A stretch of DNA of 37,354 bases from a virus, in IMG/VR virus record IMGVR_UViG_3300034374_006337, positions 1 through 37,354 of that record. The stretch is one strand, 5' to 3'. Shown here in pieces: positions 30,111 to 35,980 of this stretch. How positions within the stretch are numbered: position 1 is the first letter of the stretch; the number at the start of each line of letters is the position of its first letter. Below the pieces are notes generated by a model that worked only from the letters and a program-made list of their open reading frames with translations, made no database searches and had not been told where the DNA came from. The translations under genes and the position numbers were made by a program.

Positions 30111-30113
30111 ACT

Positions 30114-30533
30114 ATGTCTGGTAAAGGAAATCCAAAAGGAAATATTCCTTGGAATGCTGGAAGAAAAGGAACATACAAAAATGCTGAATATCATATTAAA
30201 CCTAATGGTGAAGTATGGTCAATCAGGAAAAAGAGATGTTCTTTACTTGAAGGATGGATAACACAAAAAGGTTATCGTTCTTACAGCATAAATGGAAAGA
30301 CAATTGAAGGACATAGATTAGTTGCTAAAAAGTATCTGCCAAATCCTGACAATAAAGAACAAGTAGATCACATCAATAGGGTTAGACACGATAATAGAGT
30401 GGAAAATCTTAGATGGGCTACAAGACAACAAAATTGTGAGAATAGAATATTTGGTGGAACTGAGCAACAAGCAATAGAATATTTACAAAGTTTAGGTTAC
30501 ACAATTACAAAGGAGAAACAAAATGAAAAATAA
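30114..30533 (+). CDS. HNH homing endonuclease inserted at the hli 3' end
   Basis: 139 residues. Upstream in-frame starts at 30102 overlap the inverted repeat and are rejected. A NUMOD-like segment (YHIKPNGEVWSIRKKR…GYRSYSINGKTIEGHRLVAKKYLPNP) precedes the HNH core: D85-H86 (VDHINR), N94 (DNRVENLRW). This fits HNH_3-type free-standing homing nucleases. It lies between the short hli and a duplicated hli tail, the placement expected for a nuclease that cut near the hli 3' end. Late expression is implied by the promoter. Confidence 0.88.
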   Translation: MSGKGNPKGNIPWNAGRKGTYKNAEYHIKPNGEVWSIRKKRCSLLEGWITQKGYRSYSINGKTIEGHRLVAKKYLPNPDNKEQVDHINRVRHDNRVENLRWATRQQNCENRIFGGTEQQAIEYLQSLGYTITKEKQNEK

Positions 30534-30555
30534 AATAATTCCCGGCATCTGGTGA
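30523..30555 (+). pseudogene. displaced second copy of the Hli C-terminus
   Basis: ATG AAA AAT AAA then IIPGIW and stop, matching LIPGIW at the end of the short hli, with different synonymous codons. AAGGAG lies upstream. Its stop overlaps the next ATG (TGATG), which suggests the original hli ended here before HNH insertion. Confidence 0.6.
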
Positions 30556-30695
30556 TGACAACCGAAACAATCCTACAGATTTTTTCGGTTATCGTAGTGG
30601 TGGGAGTTGTCTTTTGGTTATTGGATGACCCCCACGATGATGACGATACGCCAGACAAAGGCATGATGATTCCAGCATATCAGAGGGGCAATTAG
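30555..30695 (+). CDS. 46-residue single-membrane protein
   Basis: MTTETILQIFSVIVVVGVVF followed by an Asp-rich stretch (DDPHDDDDTPD) and MIPAYQRGN. A single N-terminal membrane helix with an acidic cytoplasmic or periplasmic tail. Similar small proteins are conserved in T4-like cyanophages near hli. Coupled to the preceding frame by TGATG. Function unknown. Confidence 0.7.
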   Translation: MTTETILQIFSVIVVVGVVFWLLDDPHDDDDTPDKGMMIPAYQRGN

Positions 30696-30707
30696 TCTCT
30701 CTTTTTT

Positions 30708-30715
30708 TATAAATA
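30708..30715 (+). promoter_or_regulatory. T4-type late promoter TATAAATA
   Basis: Exact match after a T-run, 28 bp before the GTG start at 30743. Confidence 0.75.
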
Positions 30716-30742
30716 CTCAGGTATCAAATATTTCTAAAACCA

Positions 30743-31069
30743 GTGCTTGGAGATAAACCCAAAGCAAAGGTAGACGAGAAAGAAGACCACAGTGAAGATA
30801 AGAGTGAAGTTCTTGCTAATTTAGTGAAAGTAGTTGTACTCATATGGTCAGCATCTCTTCTCACTTTCAGTTACGTCAGACTTCCAAACGGTCAAAAGAT
30901 TCTTGACTTTGACCCTACCTTTATTGCATCAGTCTTCTCTGGATCACTTGCTGCATTTGGATTATCTCCTGCCAAAAATGGCGGTTCTGTTTCTTTCAAA
31001 CCAGTAGCAAAAAAAGAACCAGAAGTTGTTTCCGCAGTTGAACCTAAAAACCATGCAAAAACTGATTAA
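30743..31069 (+). CDS. two-helix membrane protein, late
   Basis: 108 residues from GTG 30743. The GTG is chosen because no in-frame ATG precedes the conserved part. Acidic/basic N-terminus (DEKEDHSEDKSEVL), then hydrophobic segments (VKVVVLIWSASLLTFSY and FIASVFSGSLAAFGL) separated by a short charged loop (PNGQKILDFDPT), and a polar tail. Two short helices plus a late promoter recall class II-type holins or virion membrane proteins. A holin role is not proven. Confidence 0.7.
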   Translation: MLGDKPKAKVDEKEDHSEDKSEVLANLVKVVVLIWSASLLTFSYVRLPNGQKILDFDPTFIASVFSGSLAAFGLSPAKNGGSVSFKPVAKKEPEVVSAVEPKNHAKTD

Positions 31070-31286
31070 CATCGTTGCCCTACTATCAGGACTGGTATCA
31101 CTATCAGTCGTTGGTGGTGGGGTTTATCTGTATAAGAATGCAGATGTCCTCATCGAGGATGCTAGAGAAAAGGCTACTCAAGCAGCAGTAGAAGCAGTAT
31201 CTGCCGCACTACCTAAGTTAGTTGAAGCTGCTATTCCAGATGTTCCAGAATTACCTAAAACAACTGGTCCTGCCATCCCATTCTGA
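31053..31286 (+). CDS. small membrane-anchored cyanophage protein
   Basis: 77 residues from ATG 31053: an N-terminal membrane helix (LINIVALLSGLVSLSVVGGGVYLY) and an Ala-rich helical stretch with DAREKATQAAVEAVSAALPKLVEAAIPDV, then a Pro-rich tail. Overlaps the preceding gene by 17 bp. With its neighbours it forms a late membrane/virion-associated run. Function unknown. Confidence 0.7.
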   Translation: MQKLINIVALLSGLVSLSVVGGGVYLYKNADVLIEDAREKATQAAVEAVSAALPKLVEAAIPDVPELPKTTGPAIPF

Positions 31287-31288
31287 TC

Positions 31289-31921
31289 GTGTTTAAATCC
31301 AAGAAACCGACCGAGCAAGTTACCGAGCAAGTACCGAGCAAGTCAAAATTTCTAATCAAAGGAATTGCAATCGGTATAGGTGTCTTGGTAGGAATTTCTC
31401 ATATTGGATTGTTGGGATATGTTTTAAGACCACAAGAATCAATTCAACAACCCCCTGCATTTAATCTGCCTCAGGGTCCATATTCTTCTTACAAAATAAA
31501 AGTTGGTAAGGAAGGATATGAGATTGAGTATAAAGCAGATGACCCTAAAGTATTAACATCTGAAAGGTCTTCTGGTTTAGATAAAACTAAAAAAGGATTT
31601 CTTGGTGGAGGTTCTGAAAAGAGAACTGAATATCGTCGTGATGAATTTACCAGAGAAGGTGCCCGTAATACCGGTGCAGGAGGTGCTGTTGAAGACAGCA
31701 AGGGAAAGTCTGCAAAAGAGATAGAGTGTATCGTGGCGGACGCTGGCGCACGATCACAAGGTGCGACGGTGGGTAGTGCTCTTGCTACTGGTCTTGCCGT
31801 TCCTGCTCTTTCTAGTATCCCTTATGTTGGATTCTTAGCAGGTGGTTGGGCATTACTATTGGGAAATAAAGCAGGATCAGAACTCGGTTCGCAAGTTGGA
31901 TCTGTATTTAACGATTGTTGA
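31289..31921 (+). CDS. membrane protein with glycine-zipper C-terminus
   Basis: 210 residues from a GTG at 31289. N-terminal repeats of TEQV come from three near-copies of ACCGAGCAAGT. A membrane helix (IKGIAIGIGVLVGISHIGLLGYVL) follows, then a basic, Gly-rich middle, and a C-terminal pair of Gly/Ala-rich helices (GSALATGLAVPALSSIPYVGFLAGGWALLLGNKAGSELGSQVG) ending in C. Glycine-zipper patterns suggest oligomeric membrane association. Conserved type in T4-like cyanophages. Function unknown. Confidence 0.7.
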   Translation: MFKSKKPTEQVTEQVPSKSKFLIKGIAIGIGVLVGISHIGLLGYVLRPQESIQQPPAFNLPQGPYSSYKIKVGKEGYEIEYKADDPKVLTSERSSGLDKTKKGFLGGGSEKRTEYRRDEFTREGARNTGAGGAVEDSKGKSAKEIECIVADAGARSQGATVGSALATGLAVPALSSIPYVGFLAGGWALLLGNKAGSELGSQVGSVFNDC

Positions 31922-31995
31922 CTTTCTTTTAATAAGGTAATACTTAATTAAAAGTTGGTCAGAGATGTTAAATAATATAAACCTTGGAGGTTATT

Positions 31996-32109
31996 ATGTC
32001 TCAATCTGCTTATCGTAAGAAAATGAAGAAAGATGCTTCCGATCAATTCTTTCTTTATGTTGCTTTTCATTCTGCTTTGACTGCTGTTATGAGTTTCTTT
32101 AAAGAATAA
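31996..32109 (+). CDS. 37-residue basic micro-protein
   Basis: MSQSAYRKKMKKDASDQFFL… with a short hydrophobic C-terminus (YVAFHSALTAVMSFF). TTGGAGG 5 bp before the ATG is one of the strongest ribosome-binding sites here, and the TAATG overlap to the next gene indicates coupling. Too short for family recognition. Confidence 0.6.
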   Translation: MSQSAYRKKMKKDASDQFFLYVAFHSALTAVMSFFKE

Positions 32110-32930
32110 TGGAAATAAAACCAATTGGTATTGCTGATATTAATATCAATGTTCGTAGATTGAATATTCCAGATGCGAATGTTTTTGATGTAGGCACACC
32201 TTCAACTGCGATACCAGTTGCACCTCCTGTTGTATTAAATCTTGGCACTCCGGTTGTTGATCTTCCGGGGTGTGTGGAATCTAATAAAGAAAGAAACCCA
32301 AAAAACACATCCTTACTCGAAGATGACCAAAGAGGAACTCTTACGCTGTGCGATTCTGGCGTCCCTAGTTTTAATCCTATTCAGTTTGAACCACTTCAGG
32401 TAATTCCTACGGTTCCTTCTGGGGTTAAGACAGAGCAACCTAAAAAACCCGAACCCCCAGTTACACCTCCGACTCCTTCAATACCTAGAGTTCCATCACC
32501 TGAACCAGAGGTTGCTTGTCCCACACCAGCACAACTGATACAAGAACCTGTGGGAACTTTTATTGATGGATTTAGAAAGGAAGTTACGGGATATCAACTC
32601 ATAGGAAATCAGTGTGTTCAAATTACAGAATCCGTTCCTATTCCAAAACAAATTGTTGCGGGACTTCCAAGTGCTGGTGCAGTAGTGACTACTGGGGGCA
32701 TTGCTGCTGTAGCAACAACATCAGCACTTGCAGCAAAACCGCTGGCTGACTTACTTTTGAAAGCAGTCAAACCAGCGGTGAAGAAAGTATTGAAAAAGGT
32801 TGCAGCAATCCGAGGAAAGAAACCTCCTATTTTATCTTCAGGGGAGCGCCGAGTAGAGCAGCGTCAGATGAATCACGCTGTGAAGGAATTGCGCTCGGTT
32901 TTCCCGAGACGGAAGAAGAAGAAGGAATAG
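32109..32930 (+). CDS. Pro-rich structural-type protein with hydrophobic hairpin
   Basis: 273 residues. N-terminal beta-like repeats of GxP/VxxLG (VGTPSTAIPVAPPVVLNLGTPVV), a Pro-rich linker (PKKPEPPVTPPTPSIPRVPSPEPE), a short Cys-containing domain (YQLIGNQCVQITESVP), and a C-terminal hydrophobic Gly/Ala stretch (GAVVTTGGIAAVATTSALAAKPLADLLL) before a strongly basic tail. This looks like a virion or envelope-contact protein of cyanophages. The last 104 bp overlap the opposite-strand gene. Confidence 0.65.
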   Translation: MEIKPIGIADININVRRLNIPDANVFDVGTPSTAIPVAPPVVLNLGTPVVDLPGCVESNKERNPKNTSLLEDDQRGTLTLCDSGVPSFNPIQFEPLQVIPTVPSGVKTEQPKKPEPPVTPPTPSIPRVPSPEPEVACPTPAQLIQEPVGTFIDGFRKEVTGYQLIGNQCVQITESVPIPKQIVAGLPSAGAVVTTGGIAAVATTSALAAKPLADLLLKAVKPAVKKVLKKVAAIRGKKPPILSSGERRVEQRQMNHAVKELRSVFPRRKKKKE

Positions 32931-33738
32931 AATGAACGTGTGGTGCAATAAGGTTTTTGTTTACAACAAGTACGTCCGCACATACAGAATAATATGGTGA
33001 TTTGGGACTAAACATAATCCCTTTTTGCATTAGTTCACCACAGTTCTTCAGTCTAGCAATCTCAAAGTCTAATCTTTTATTAGCATTAGTCTGTTGTAGT
33101 AATGCAATGTTAGCAGCAGCTGCTTCTTTACATTGGTCTTGTAGTTTTTTATCTAGTGGTTGAGACCAAGTAACAGAGAAACCAGCACTGATACTATAGT
33201 TATCTTTTTGTCCAGTTCTTGATTTTTTTGTGAAAAGAACTTTACCTGGATTGTCTATGATACCATCTCCAGTTGGATTTCCATCCGAATCAAAAGCACC
33301 AAAGTTATCACTTACATCAAATACAGGATCATCAAAGAATGGTTCAAATGGTTTTGATGCTGATGCACTACCAGTTACAAAGGGGGTAAAGTTGCGAGTT
33401 GGTCCTTGACATTGTATTCCTGCTCCGTATGTATTTGTGATGTACGGACCCTGGAGGACCTGGATTGCCTGGTTTGTGACGCTACCAGAACTATTAGCAA
33501 CAGGAGAAGCAGTAGCGGAGACGCCACCAACAGTTTCTGCCAAAGATTGTGCCGGGAATAATCCACTTAAGATTACTGGGAGAAGATAGATGTGCTGTCT
33601 GTTACGCTTGTTACTTCTGTTGTTCTGTTTATGATTGTTTGATTTTGTAAACCAGGACCTGAATATGTTTCTGTGAACTGAAACGCTCCTCCAGGTGTTG
33701 CTTGTCTGAATGTTGGTCTCTCTGTAATTCCCGTCCAT
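32827..33738 (-). CDS. exported beta-rich cyanophage protein, start unclear
   Basis: The frame gives a signal peptide (IYLLPVILSGLFPAQSLA | ETVGG) and a Ser/Gly/Ala-rich, beta-type mature part with NNxxGIQCQG, FFDDPVFDVSDNFGAFDSDGNPTGDGI and AAANIALLQQTNANKRLDFEIARL. No ATG, GTG or TTG stands near the signal peptide. The only canonical start (33738) adds 49 unlikely Asn/Arg-rich residues overlapping the upstream gene's coding region. A non-canonical ATC start (33591) or a frameshift from the upstream gene is possible. Third of a minus-strand series of exported proteins. Convergent with the gene at 32109. Confidence 0.6.
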   Translation of the reverse strand: MDGNYRETNIQTSNTWRSVSVHRNIFRSWFTKSNNHKQNNRSNKRNRQHIYLLPVILSGLFPAQSLAETVGGVSATASPVANSSGSVTNQAIQVLQGPYITNTYGAGIQCQGPTRNFTPFVTGSASASKPFEPFFDDPVFDVSDNFGAFDSDGNPTGDGIIDNPGKVLFTKKSRTGQKDNYSISAGFSVTWSQPLDKKLQDQCKEAAAANIALLQQTNANKRLDFEIARLKNCGELMQKGIMFSPKSPYYSVCADVLVVNKNLIAPHVHSIPSSSSVSGKPSAIPSQRDSSDAALLGAPLKIK

Positions 33739-34007
33739 TGCGAAGTCACTCCATCTATAGTTACGTTATTAGTGCCAGTACCTGGCGACAAGTCTCCGTC
33801 AGCTGTAATTCCACTACCTGTTACTGAATATTGATATCCAGTATTAAAGTCTACTGAGTTGATGGTTTCTGTAATCTTTTGAGTTGTCTCTGTACGACTG
33901 GTCAGAGATCCTTGGGTAAAGTTAGGAACAACAGGGACCGATTGAGCAGTCCCATGAAATGCTCCTAAAATTAAACCAAGAAAGATTGATTTTTTCAAAC
34001 GATCCAT
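33573..34007 (-). CDS. exported Ser/Thr-rich beta protein
   Basis: 144 residues from the ATG at 34007. A TTG at 34019 is an alternative. The signal peptide is MDRLKKSIFLGLILGAFHGTAQS, with likely cleavage after AQS. The mature domain is rich in Thr, Ser and Gly with alternating beta patterns (GYQYSVTGSGITADGDLSPGTGTNNVTIDG), similar in type to its upstream neighbour. Probably a periplasmic or surface protein. Function unknown. Confidence 0.7.
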   Translation of the reverse strand: MDRLKKSIFLGLILGAFHGTAQSVPVVPNFTQGSLTSRTETTQKITETINSVDFNTGYQYSVTGSGITADGDLSPGTGTNNVTIDGVTSQWTGITERPTFRQATPGGAFQFTETYSGPGLQNQTIINRTTEVTSVTDSTSIFSQ

Positions 34008-34015
34008 GATGTATC

Positions 34016-34507
34016 TCAACGAACAGTGATTTCTACAACGAACTGTCCTGTTGCATTGGTTCCTGCACCACCAGCAGTGACGCTTAGATTTCCTGCAGTA
34101 TCAATAGTACCGGCAAGATTTCCTGCAGTACCACCAAGGAAACTAGTAGAGTTACCTTGAAGAACTGGTTGGTCAATTTGACCACTAGTGAGAGCAGTTT
34201 GTTGTGCAGTTACGTTATCACCTTCAATAAATGTTTCGGTGAAAGAAAAGGCATCTCCGTCAGTAGCCAAAGTATATGTAGTTGGAGTATATGATACTGC
34301 TGTTCCAGAGGTTAGTGAACCAAGACCACCATTAGCACTAGGACTAATGTTGTTACCACTTACACTATATGCAGATGCAATTCTGTTGGTTGTAACAGAG
34401 GGAGAATCTACTGTAAGCTGAACACTTGAAGATAATCTTGTAGTAATATCGGCATATGCAGGTGCCGCCATCAAGAGCATACTAAAAGCAATGAATGCTT
34501 TTTTCAT
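34016..34507 (-). CDS. exported beta-rich protein, first of the minus-strand set
   Basis: 163 residues from ATG 34507: signal peptide MKKAFIAFSMLLMAAPAYA with AYA cleavage, then a Thr/Ser/Gly-rich mature domain with repeats of SxxSGxxxS and a C-terminal NATGQFVVEITVR. Preceded 32 bp upstream by an exact late promoter on this strand. The next gene starts 9 bp beyond its stop. An extracellular or virion-surface role is inferred. Confidence 0.72.
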   Translation of the reverse strand: MKKAFIAFSMLLMAAPAYADITTRLSSSVQLTVDSPSVTTNRIASAYSVSGNNISPSANGGLGSLTSGTAVSYTPTTYTLATDGDAFSFTETFIEGDNVTAQQTALTSGQIDQPVLQGNSTSFLGGTAGNLAGTIDTAGNLSVTAGGAGTNATGQFVVEITVR

Positions 34508-34538
34508 TTTGATGCTGTTTGTGAGAAGAACTCTGATG

Positions 34539-34546
34539 TATTTATA
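34539..34546 (-). promoter_or_regulatory. T4-type late promoter TATAAATA on the minus strand
   Basis: TATTTATA on the plus strand, i.e. TATAAATA reading leftward, 31 bp before ATG 34507. It drives the exported-protein trio. Confidence 0.75.
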
Positions 34547-34576
34547 AGTATGCAATTAAAAACCCGAGCACTCTTA

Positions 34577-34605
34577 TTGACAGTGCTTTTGAAAAGTATT
34601 ATAAT
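34577..34605 (+). promoter_or_regulatory. perfect sigma70 promoter TTGACA-N17-TATAAT
   Basis: Exact consensus; ATG of the coiled-coil gene is 25 bp downstream of the -10. Divergent from the late promoter 30 bp away. Confidence 0.88.
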
Positions 34606-34629
34606 TAGTATGCGTTAACATGATTACGA

Positions 34630-34848
34630 ATGGACCAAGCACAACACTTGAAAACTCTTTTGGAAAGAAGAAGCAAACTAAATGTCGAAATTAGTAACCT
34701 TAATCAAGACCTTGCCGTAAAGAGAGAACTCTTTCTAAAAATGCAAGGAGCAATTGAATACCTTAACGAGATTGGAGTGAAATTGGAAGAAACCCAATCA
34801 CCTGAAGAAACTCCACAATCAGTAGAAACCGAAGTAGTAGGGGAATAA
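34630..34848 (+). CDS. small coiled-coil cyanophage protein
   Basis: 72 residues. Almost the whole length (QHLKTLLERRSKLNVEISNLNQDLAVKRELFLKMQGAIEYL) is a strong coiled coil, with an acidic tail (ETQSPEETPQSVETEVVGE). Behind an exact sigma70 promoter, so it is expected to be made early or constitutively. Conserved in T4-like cyanophages upstream of photosynthesis genes, in my recollection. Function unknown. Confidence 0.75.
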   Translation: MDQAQHLKTLLERRSKLNVEISNLNQDLAVKRELFLKMQGAIEYLNEIGVKLEETQSPEETPQSVETEVVGE

Positions 34849-34854
34849 TTAACC

Positions 34855-35121
34855 ATGTCTATTTCTACTTATCAAGTTGCAGAGTATCAAGCAGAAGATA
34901 CATCTGTTCAAGTAACATATACGAATGATGCTGGACTTGTTCATATCAGAACTGTCAATATTCCACATCTAGAAGACGGATCTGTCGATACCGATGGTTT
35001 CAATGAGATTCTTGAGGGACAACTTCGCGGTGTTAATAACAAAGTTTCCCTGGGAGTGATTCAATTCGTTGATCCAGTGGGTGTAGCAAGCACCAATCCA
35101 GTGGGTGTAGCAAGCACCTAA
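34855..35121 (+). CDS. small protein with tandem C-terminal repeat
   Basis: 88 residues. A beta-hairpin-rich N-terminus (STYQVAEYQAEDTSVQVTYTNDAGLVHIRTVNIPH) and two copies of the 8-residue (D/N)PVGVAST at the C-terminus coded by a 24-bp tandem duplication (35072-35119). Without the repeat the protein would be 80 residues. Six bases after the coiled-coil gene's stop. Function unknown. Confidence 0.7.
   Translation: MSISTYQVAEYQAEDTSVQVTYTNDAGLVHIRTVNIPHLEDGSVDTDGFNEILEGQLRGVNNKVSLGVIQFVDPVGVASTNPVGVAST
35072..35119 (+). repeat. 24-bp tandem duplication at the gene end
   Basis: Unit ATCCAGTGGGTGTAGCAAGC(+4) occurs twice back-to-back, in frame, just before the stop codon. Confidence 0.92.
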
Positions 35122-35150
35122 AAGACCAGTATGTATAGTGGCACACTCCT

Positions 35151-35179
35151 TTGACTTTATTTGGAATGTGCCCTATAAT
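35151..35179 (+). promoter_or_regulatory. sigma70-type promoter TTGACT-N17-TATAAT (psbA P1)
   Basis: One mismatch in the -35, perfect -10, 17-bp spacer. It lies ~245 bp before the psbA start. It would place the full leader, including the second promoter region, on the transcript. Confidence 0.78.
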
Positions 35180-35225
35180 ACATGAGTCTTCGGGACACCA
35201 ATCAAAACTTTCTCTTCTAGAGGGG

Positions 35226-35259
35226 TTGACAGATACGGAAAACCGAAGTATTATAAATA
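35226..35259 (+). promoter_or_regulatory. overlapping sigma70 and late promoters (psbA P2)
   Basis: TTGACA-N17-TATTAT (35226-35254) overlaps an exact TATAAATA (35252-35259). The same site can serve both an early host-like sigma and the late phage sigma. Transcripts carry a ~160-nt leader before psbA. Confidence 0.75.
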
Positions 35260-35302
35260 CATCAACTGATTAAGAAATGTAAACTTTTTTAATCTTTTGC
35301 AA

Positions 35303-35346
35303 ACACGCCTTACCGAGACTAAACAGCGTGTGAAAATAAGAGTCTC
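35303..35346 (+). promoter_or_regulatory. H-type pseudoknot in the psbA leader
   Basis: ACACGC (35303-35308) pairs with GCGTGT (35326-35331). GAGACT (35315-35320), inside that loop, pairs with AGTCTC (35341-35346). Position in a psbA 5' UTR recalls the PhotoRC RNA motifs, but identity is not confirmed. Confidence 0.6.
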
Positions 35347-35351
35347 TCATA

Positions 35352-35379
35352 CCCTACCCGACAGGGCGGTAGGGCATAT
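35352..35379 (+). terminator. GC-rich hairpin plus T-tract before psbA
   Basis: CCCTACC (35352-35358) pairs with GGTAGGG (35368-35374), followed by CATATTTTT. It may be a weak terminator or attenuator, or part of the leader fold with the pseudoknot. CCC-GACA-GGG is a shorter alternative. Confidence 0.5.
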
Positions 35380-35424
35380 TTTTCTCGCACATCCCTGTGG
35401 TGCTCTACTTACAAAGCATCTAAA

Positions 35425-35980
35425 ATGACTACAACAATTTCAAAAGGGTATCAATCCTCCCAATGGCAAAACTTTTGTGAATGGGTAACGTCTACAAACA
35501 ACCGTCTTTATGTTGGTTGGTTCGGAACACTGATGATTCCAACTCTGTTGGCAGCAACCATGTGTTTCCTCGTAGCATTCGTCGCTGCTCCCCCAGTGGA
35601 CATCGACGGCATCCGTGAACCAGTTGCTGGTTCACTCATGTATGGTAACAACATCATCTCTGGTGCAGTTGTTCCTTCTTCTAACGCAATTGGACTCCAC
35701 TTCTATCCCATCTGGGAAGCAGCATCACTCGACGAGTGGCTGTACAATGGTGGTCCTTACCAACTCGTTGTCTTTCACTTCCTCATTGGCGTCTTCTGCT
35801 ACATGGGTCGTGAATGGGAACTTTCCTACCGCCTGGGCATGAGACCTTGGATCTGTGTTGCATATTCTGCACCTGTTGCAGCAGCATCCGCAGTCTTCCT
35901 CGTCTATCCTTTCGGTCAGGGTTCTTTCTCTGACGGTATGCCCCTGGGTATCTCTGGTACATTCAACTTCATGCTTGTGT
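35425..35980 (+). CDS. psbA: psbA exon 1 (photosystem II D1, residues 1-185 and base 1 of codon 186)
   Basis: D1, the photosystem II reaction-centre core. Exon 1 covers five-helix-type D1 sequence up to [10 protein letters not shown], with the redox Tyr ([11 protein letters not shown]) and Asp in SDGMPLG. Length is 185 codons plus one base, so splicing joins codon 186 (Phe) across intron 1. Reading through instead gives a false stop after LVSN. The splice site follows a T, as expected for group I introns. GC content and third-base bias exceed neighbours, as usual for phage psbA. Maintains photosynthesis during infection. Confidence 0.96.

Larger units (their letters stand above)
35122..35424 (+). 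promoter_or_regulatory. 303-bp psbA leader region, no gene
   Basis: Contains two promoters, the late -10, a pseudoknot and the GC hairpin described separately. I see no coding frame. No Shine-Dalgarno is evident just before the psbA ATG (CTTACAAAGCATCTAAA). Confidence 0.8.

Noticed and set aside
31918-31946. TTGACT-N17-TACTTA promoter after the glycine-zipper gene
   Set aside because: The -10 is poor (matches at few key positions), unlike the other near-consensus sites.
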